Of a stretch of DNA of 64,000 nt, positions 58,822 to 64,000 are shown piece by piece; position 1 is the stretch's first letter, and each line of letters begins with the position of its first letter. The position numbers and the translations under genes were made by a program. The DNA is from Caldifarciminota bacterium (GTDB lineage: Bacteria > Hydrothermota > Tepidihabitantia > Tepidihabitantales > Tepidihabitantaceae). The stretch covers positions 62,001-126,000 of the forward strand of contig JAOABP010000001.1 in the NCBI GenBank assembly GCA_026418295.1, read 5' to 3'. Below the pieces are notes generated by a model. It was not told where the DNA came from, searched no databases, and saw nothing but the letters and a program-made list of their open reading frames with translations.

Positions 58822-59625
58822 GTGAGCTGGCTGAATCAGCTGAAGTCGGCGGCAGATGAGGTGTTTTCGGTCCTGGGGTCAGGTTACCGGGAGTCGGTTT
58901 ATGAGGAGGCGCTGGCGCATGAGCTGCGGTTGCGCGGTATCGCCTATGAACGGCAGCGGAATTTTGAGATTCTTTACAAGGGTTACAAGGTTTCCGAGGG
59001 CAGGGTGGATCTGATTCTCAATCCGCTCTGGGCAGGAACTTCCAAGGCCGAGGCGGTGGTGGAGCTGAAGGCGGTGAAGCGGGTTAATGAGGCGCATATC
59101 CGGCAGGCGCAGGTTTATATGGCATCGCTGGGAATCCGGCAGGGGGTGGTGCTGAGTTTCGGGGACAGTGTGCTGGTCGAGGAGGTGGCGCCGCCGAAGG
59201 AGCGGGTGGAGCGGAAGGTGGTTGAGCCGAAGCCGGGCAGAGGCGCGCAGGTGAGCGCCGGACTTTTGACCCGGTGTGCGCAGGCGGTTTTTGACTATTT
59301 CGGTTCGGAGTTTATCTACCGGGAGGGGACCGAGAGGCTGTTTCCCGCAGCGATCGGGGTGGAGCTGCGGCTTGCCGGGGTGCGGTTTGCAGCGGCAAGT
59401 TATCAGCTGCTTTACAAGTGCCATCCGGTGGATGAGGTCGGGTTTGATTTTGTGTTTGACCGCAGTCAGGTGGCGCAGGTGGTTTTTTACCGTGATGAGG
59501 AGGAGCGGGCAGAGCAGGTGCTGGAGTTTACCGGGCTGGTGCGCCATTTCGGGCTGAAGCGGGGTTATCTGGTGGCAATTCCGGCGGGTGCTGAGGGCAA
59601 GGTCAGGGTGGTTGCGGTCAGTTAA
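58822..59625 (+). CDS. Tandem GxxExxY-like protein
   Basis: GGAGG (58811-58815) before GTG 58822; VLGSGYRESVYEEALAHELRLRGIAYERQRNFEILYKGYKVSEGRVDLIL plus a second degenerate copy. Confidence 0.85.
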   Translation: MSWLNQLKSAADEVFSVLGSGYRESVYEEALAHELRLRGIAYERQRNFEILYKGYKVSEGRVDLILNPLWAGTSKAEAVVELKAVKRVNEAHIRQAQVYMASLGIRQGVVLSFGDSVLVEEVAPPKERVERKVVEPKPGRGAQVSAGLLTRCAQAVFDYFGSEFIYREGTERLFPAAIGVELRLAGVRFAAASYQLLYKCHPVDEVGFDFVFDRSQVAQVVFYRDEEERAEQVLEFTGLVRHFGLKRGYLVAIPAGAEGKVRVVAVS

Positions 59626-59643
59626 CCGGAGACAGGAGGGGAT

Positions 59644-60813
59644 ATGAGCAGGAGCAGGCTGGTGTTGACCGTTTTATTACTGCTTCTCGGTGCCGGGCCG
59701 GTCTGTGTCCATGAGGATGCCGGGGAGAAGTTGTCCCCGCCGGTGATTGTCGGTCCGGCAGTCTGGTATACCAACAGTCTGTTTACCATCAGTCTGACCG
59801 GGGGCAGAGTTGAGGGCAGGCGTCTGAGTTATCAGGTAATGGTGGACACAGGTGCGCCCGAGAGCTGGACCGCCTATTTTCCGGATGCGGAGACGATTCG
59901 CCATTATCTCTGCTTTACAACCACCGGTGTCCATTCGGTCCGGGCGCGGGTGCGGGACACCAAGGGGCTGGAGTCAGACTGGTCAGCACCGTATCAGGTT
60001 ACGATTGTGCAGAGTCCGCCGATGCCCGAGAGTCTTGCCGGACCGGACGCCGGGGTGGCGGGTTATGAGTATCAGTTTCAGGTGCGGGTGAGGGATCCGG
60101 ATGGTGATTCGGTGGCGGTGCGGTTTGACTGGGGTGATGGCACCGTTTCTCCCTGGAGCGGTTGTCAGCCCTCAGGTTCCCTTTTCAGCCTGAGCCATGT
60201 TTATCAGGATACCGGGATCTATTTTATCCGGGCGCAGGCGCGGGATGTCCAGGGCGATACCAGCGGGTGGTGTGATCCGCTGCGGTTTGATGTGTGCCGG
60301 CGCTGGGTGACGGTGCTGAACGAGGGGTTTGAGCAGGGGTTTCCGGGTCCGGGCTGGCAGGTGCGGGGTGAGCCGACCTGGGATACAACCGGTTACCGGC
60401 AGCAGGCGGGCAGGTTCAGTATCTGGTGTGCCGGCTCCTCGCGGGAGCCGTCTCAGGGCTATCCGCCGCAGATGGGCGCAATTGCCATCTACGGACCGTT
60501 TTCACTGGCTGATGCGGACAGCGGCCGGGTTGAGTTCTGGCACTGGACCGATTCGGAATACGGGCATGACATGCTGTTCTGGTTTGTGATGGTGGACAGC
60601 GTTAATTATTACATCTGCGGTCAGGCAGGGGGGAATGTCCGTTCCTGGCAGCGGGTGGAGATTGATCTGACCGATGTGCCGGGGCTGGGCAGTGTCTGCG
60701 GCCGGGAGCGGGTCTGGGTCGGATGGGTGTTTAACAGTGACCTGAGCACCGAGTATGAGGGTGCGTATCTGGACGGGGTTGTGATCCGGAAGTGTGTCTT
60801 CCGGCAGGAGTAA
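59644..60813 (+). CDS. Secreted PKD-like domain protein
   Basis: YQFQVRVRDPDGDSVAVRFDWGDGTVSPWSG...HVYQDTGIYFIRAQARDVQGDTSGW. Confidence 0.82.
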   Translation: MSRSRLVLTVLLLLLGAGPVCVHEDAGEKLSPPVIVGPAVWYTNSLFTISLTGGRVEGRRLSYQVMVDTGAPESWTAYFPDAETIRHYLCFTTTGVHSVRARVRDTKGLESDWSAPYQVTIVQSPPMPESLAGPDAGVAGYEYQFQVRVRDPDGDSVAVRFDWGDGTVSPWSGCQPSGSLFSLSHVYQDTGIYFIRAQARDVQGDTSGWCDPLRFDVCRRWVTVLNEGFEQGFPGPGWQVRGEPTWDTTGYRQQAGRFSIWCAGSSREPSQGYPPQMGAIAIYGPFSLADADSGRVEFWHWTDSEYGHDMLFWFVMVDSVNYYICGQAGGNVRSWQRVEIDLTDVPGLGSVCGRERVWVGWVFNSDLSTEYEGAYLDGVVIRKCVFRQE

Positions 60814-60817
60814 AAAA

Positions 60818-60843
60818 AGAACCGCCCCGCAGGGGGCGGTTCT
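60818..60843. terminator. Intrinsic terminator between convergent genes
   Basis: AGAACCGCCCC-GC-AGGGGGCGGTTCT with an A7 run on the + side (U-run for minus-strand transcript). Confidence 0.85.
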
Positions 60844-60867
60844 GACCGAGCCGAAAAAGGAGGCACC

Positions 60868-61413
60868 TTATTTCTGCGGGCAGCAGTTCGGCTCCTGAGG
60901 TCCGAATTGTTTCTGCTCCATACAGCGGTGCCGGCGCATCATCCTTCTGCCCATGCCCATTCCCGGTCCCATGCCCATGCCGAACATATGGCGCATCTGT
61001 CGGCGCTGCTCGGGGGTGAGGAGCTGGGCGATTTCCAGCCGGTGGTTGGTCCGGGTGAGTTCCAGTTTGTTGCGCAGTTCGCTCAGTTCCTTTACCTTGG
61101 CGATGATCGCCTTGGAGTCCAGCTTGTCCGCATCCCAGAGCGCCTGAAGTTCCAGCTCCTTGATTCTGAGTTCGGTTTCGAGTGGCATGATCTCCTTCAG
61201 GTGTTTGATGCGCAGGCTCTGGAGCTGTTCCCGCTGGGCATCGGTGAGCTGAGGCATCATCGGCTCCATCATCGGCTCCATCATCGGCATCTGGGGCATC
61301 TGGGGTTGGGGTGCATTCTGCTCCTGGGCAAGTAGAGGAGCGACGGTCAGCATCAGCCCGGCAAGGAGCAGGCTGACGGTAAAGTGTTTATGTTTTTTCA
61401 TATTTTCCTCCAT
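60868..61413 (-). CDS. Spy/CpxP-like periplasmic protein with Met/His/Cys-rich tail
   Basis: Signal peptide; LTDAQREQLQSLRIKHLKEIMPLETELRIKELELQ; tail GMGMGPGMGMGRRMMRRHRCMEQKQFGPQEPNCCPQK. Confidence 0.8.
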   Translation of the reverse strand: MEENMKKHKHFTVSLLLAGLMLTVAPLLAQEQNAPQPQMPQMPMMEPMMEPMMPQLTDAQREQLQSLRIKHLKEIMPLETELRIKELELQALWDADKLDSKAIIAKVKELSELRNKLELTRTNHRLEIAQLLTPEQRRQMRHMFGMGMGPGMGMGRRMMRRHRCMEQKQFGPQEPNCCPQK

Positions 61414-61421
61414 TTTTGGGT

Positions 61422-61907
61422 TTATCTTTTAAATCTTCTTTGAAGCCGTTCCGGTTTCCGATGCTCAAATTCCGGCGGTGGTGGCGGGTGTCGGGGACCT
61501 TCCATCATCCGGCACCAGCCGCGGCGCAGCCGTTCCCGGTGTTCGGGCGGCAGAACCATTCCGGTCTGTCTGCCGGTTTCATAGACGAGCCGGTTCATCT
61601 GCTGGTGGATTTCACCGATGGTTTTCAGGGTGCGCTCCACTTCCGCACTTTCCGGGTTTTCCTCCAGCGCCAGCCGGGCAAGCCGGTGCCGGGCATACCA
61701 GTATTCCAGCCGGAGCGAGTCCATCTGCAGGTGATAGGCGTCAAGGAGCGGTTCAATCTGGCGCGGGGCAATCTGTTTTATCTGGCGCAGGACCCGGACC
61801 CGGCGGTTGAGCCGGCGCAGCCTCAGCCATGCCAGGCTGCCGAAGGCGGCAAGGTTGATCGCCAGCGATACCGCCAGCAGGACATAAAGCCAGCGGGTTT
61901 TCATCAT
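61422..61907 (-). CDS. Membrane-anchored Spy/CpxP-like (heavy-metal sensor type) protein
   Basis: N-terminal TM then IAPRQIEPLLDAYHLQMDSLRLEYWYARHRLARLALEENP. Confidence 0.7.
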   Translation of the reverse strand: MMKTRWLYVLLAVSLAINLAAFGSLAWLRLRRLNRRVRVLRQIKQIAPRQIEPLLDAYHLQMDSLRLEYWYARHRLARLALEENPESAEVERTLKTIGEIHQQMNRLVYETGRQTGMVLPPEHRERLRRGWCRMMEGPRHPPPPPEFEHRKPERLQRRFKR

Positions 61908-62323
61908 CTGCCTCCGTTTCCGGGCGCAAACAGTTCTTCAATTGTGGGTTCGGAGTTGAGCGCTGCCAGTTCCGGGCTGGTGCTGCTGCCGGTTGCCAGA
62001 GTTGAGCCGAGTATGATGCCCAGTCCGATGCCGGCAAGCACGAGCAGTGAGACCGCAGTCTGCCAGAGGAGTTTTGGCAGAAGGGATGCGGGTTTGAGCG
62101 CACCAATGCGGGCAAGGGTGCGGGCGGTAAAGTAGGGCGGAATTTCCGGCACGGTTACCGACCGGAGCAGTCTGTGCTCCGACTGGAGCAGTTCATACTC
62201 CTGCCGGCACCCGGCACACTCTGCCAGGTGACGGTTTACCGCCTCCTGCTCTGGTCCGGACAGTTCGCGGTCCAGATGCCGGGACAGGAGTTTAAGCACC
62301 TTTGAGCATTTCATCGTCTTCAT
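61904..62323 (-). CDS. Anti-sigma factor (zf-HC2 type)
   Basis: CSKVLKLLSRHLDRELSGPEQEAVNRHLAECAGCRQEY. Confidence 0.92.
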   Translation of the reverse strand: MKTMKCSKVLKLLSRHLDRELSGPEQEAVNRHLAECAGCRQEYELLQSEHRLLRSVTVPEIPPYFTARTLARIGALKPASLLPKLLWQTAVSLLVLAGIGLGIILGSTLATGSSTSPELAALNSEPTIEELFAPGNGGR

Positions 62324-62362
62324 TTATTTAGACCCCTGTGGTTGTTCTTTCCTGCGGTGATT

Positions 62363-62920
62363 TCACAAAAGCCCCCTCTGCCGGGCAGGTTCTAGCAGGG
62401 TCTTGAGCCGGGTCCGGGCACGGACCAGAAGGGAGTCCACCGCCCGGACCGATCTGCCCATCAGCCGGGCGATTTCATTGTAACTTAAATTTTCATACAC
62501 CTTCAGCACGAGCGCGGTCCGCTGGTCCGGCGGGAGCTGAAGCAGTGCCTGCTGAACCAGTTCTTCCTGCTGGCGCCGGTGATAGTCCGCCTCCGGTTCA
62601 GTTGCCGGATCCGCGGGCTGGAGTTCGCTCAGCTCTTCGGTTTTCCGGGTCCGGGTTCTGAAATTGAGGGTCAGGTTAATGGCAATCTGGTAGAGCCAGG
62701 TTTTGAAGCTGCTTCTGCCTTTGAAGCCCGCAAGCTTCTGCCAGGCGCGGACAAACGCCTGCTGGCACAGCTCCTCGGCATCAGCCGGATTCTGAACCAT
62801 CCGGTAGATAAAGGCGTAAAGACCCTGCTGGTGACGCCGGACCAGCTGTTCATAGGCGGTCAGGTTACCCTGCTGCGCCCGCAGAACCAGCTGTTCATCA
62901 TTCAGTTCTGTTTCCGGCAC
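62363..62920 (-). CDS. ECF RNA polymerase sigma factor
   Basis: AYEQLVRRHQQGLYAFIYRMVQNPADAEELCQQAFVRAWQKLAGFKGRSSFKTWLYQIAINL; LPPDQRTALVLKVYENLSYNEIARLMGRSVRAVDSLLVRARTRLK. Confidence 0.96.
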   Translation of the reverse strand: MPETELNDEQLVLRAQQGNLTAYEQLVRRHQQGLYAFIYRMVQNPADAEELCQQAFVRAWQKLAGFKGRSSFKTWLYQIAINLTLNFRTRTRKTEELSELQPADPATEPEADYHRRQQEELVQQALLQLPPDQRTALVLKVYENLSYNEIARLMGRSVRAVDSLLVRARTRLKTLLEPARQRGLL

Positions 62921-62952
62921 CGGCGTATTAATTAGACCCGGCAGCCGGCAGA

Positions 62953-63603
62953 TTACTGCGGTCCGCCGGCAAATTTCAGCAGTTCGGCAAGAAACCGGTC
63001 TTCGGGCAGTGCACCTTCAAGGTGGTGCAGACCGTTGATGACCGTTTTCGGCACCGCACTGACCTGATAGTAGTTTGCCAGCACCGGGAACTCCTGGGCA
63101 TCAATTGCGGAGGCGGTGATGTTTTCATTTTCCATGGCGAAACGGTGCGCCAGACCCGCCATCATCGGACAGTAGGGGCAGGTCAGGGTAACAAAGACAT
63201 CAATCTTGACCGGGCTGGTGATCGTCTGCAGTTTTTCCCGGGTCTGGGGTTTGAGTCCGCTGTTTCTTCTGCCGGCAAGCTGGAGTGCATTGAGTAAAGT
63301 GGTGAACTCATAACCTGCCGGGATGCCGTAGAACCGGATGCCGTAGTCCTTTTCCCCTTCCACCACCAGTGCGGGCACCCGCTCAATCCGGTATTTCTCC
63401 ACCGCCTCCTTGTCCTGCTGGAAGTCGTGGACCGAAAGCGTAATCTTGTCTGAAAGCCCGGCAATTTCCTCTGCCAGCTGGCGGTTTTCCCGGCAGAACT
63501 GGCACTCCATCTCCTGGGTGAAGACCAGGAGTTTTACCGGGTGCTCAAGATTGTTAAGTATCTGCTGTGCCTGAATTCTGACCGCTTCGTTGAGCAGTGA
63601 CAT
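62953..63603 (-). CDS. Glutaredoxin-like protein disulfide oxidoreductase (tandem thioredoxin fold)
   Basis: Two redox motifs MECQFCREN and TLTCPYCPMMAG; VSAVPKTVING cis-Pro loop. Confidence 0.9.
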   Translation of the reverse strand: MSLLNEAVRIQAQQILNNLEHPVKLLVFTQEMECQFCRENRQLAEEIAGLSDKITLSVHDFQQDKEAVEKYRIERVPALVVEGEKDYGIRFYGIPAGYEFTTLLNALQLAGRRNSGLKPQTREKLQTITSPVKIDVFVTLTCPYCPMMAGLAHRFAMENENITASAIDAQEFPVLANYYQVSAVPKTVINGLHHLEGALPEDRFLAELLKFAGGPQ

Positions 63604-63633
63604 AAACCTCCTTTATTATATTAGACCGGCAAA

Positions 63634-64000
63634 TCACCGGTAAGGGGTTCTGGAATTAACGCAAATCACCCGGCGGACCGCGGTGCCGGTATCGGTGGCA
63701 AGCAGCAGGAAGTAGGTGCCGGAGGGCAGGGGTCGGCCGGAGTCGGCGGTCAGGTTCCACAAAAGCCGGTGATTGCCGGCGGGCTGAAGCTGGTTGACCA
63801 GGGTCCTGACCTTCTGTCCGGCAGGGTTGTAAACCGCAAGCCGGACTTGAGCGGTCCGGGGCAGAACATAGGAGATTGCGGTCTGAAGGCGGGGATGGGA
63901 AGGTTGAACTGAGAGCCGGGGTGCGGCAGGAATTGACGGATGAGCCGGGCTGGTGACACCAGTCATTAGCCGGTAGCTGACAGTCTGATAATTGAGCTGA
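63634..64000 (-). CDS. Secreted protein C-terminus with FlgD-like/T9SS-like sorting domain (5' part beyond window)
   Basis: TAISYVLPRTAQVRLAVYNPAGQKVRTLVNQLQPAGNHRLLWNLTADSGRPLPSGTYFLLLATDTGTAVRRVI; frame stays open to 64000. Confidence 0.8.
   Translation of the reverse strand, partial: QLNYQTVSYRLMTGVTSPAHPSIPAAPRLSVQPSHPRLQTAISYVLPRTAQVRLAVYNPAGQKVRTLVNQLQPAGNHRLLWNLTADSGRPLPSGTYFLLLATDTGTAVRRVICVNSRTPYR

Noticed and set aside
58418-58859. Overlapping Gly-rich ORFs upstream of the GxxExxY gene (107 and 87 aa)
   Set aside because: Products of the G-rich tract in two frames, extreme Gly/Val bias, no convincing RBS; better explained as non-coding.

Overview
The window is a bacterial chromosome segment with moderately high GC, carrying a complete-looking Mu-type transposable prophage and, about 11 kb further on, a candidate defence cassette. 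The host lineage is not identifiable with certainty; gene content and style suggest an uncultured, possibly thermophilic, candidate-phylum bacterium (inference). Prophage: its ends can be placed to the base at 8025..38907 (30,883 bp). The termini are 5'-TG..CA-3', the flanking target duplication is GAACAC (8019-8024 / 38908-38913), and a perfect 13-bp inverted repeat (GTGTCATTTGGTC) lies exactly 34 nt inside each end. The insertion interrupts a TonB-dependent receptor gene (6459-8024 + 38914-39564); removing it restores the frame as ..GVEH|WLRDD... The phage encodes an S24/HTH repressor, a Ner-like HTH protein, MuA-type DDE transposase, MuB-type ATPase, Gam, GemA, amidase lysin, terminase, portal, protease with nested scaffold, capsid, contractile tail, baseplate and tail fibre. 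Cassette: a tightly packed minus-strand operon at 49.9-58.3 kb encodes RadC-like protein, UvrD-like helicase fused to a PD-(D/E)XK nuclease, type III Mod and type III Res. A divergently transcribed tandem GxxExxY protein lies next to it. Other host genes include DUF4175, CDF transporter, nitroreductase, flavoprotein, DUF4249, methyltransferase, PDZ protein, parallel beta-helix protein, tRNA-Asp, HD protein, glyQ, clpB, an ECF sigma/anti-sigma/Spy-like cluster and a glutaredoxin-like PDO. All assignments are by reading motifs; no database search was run.
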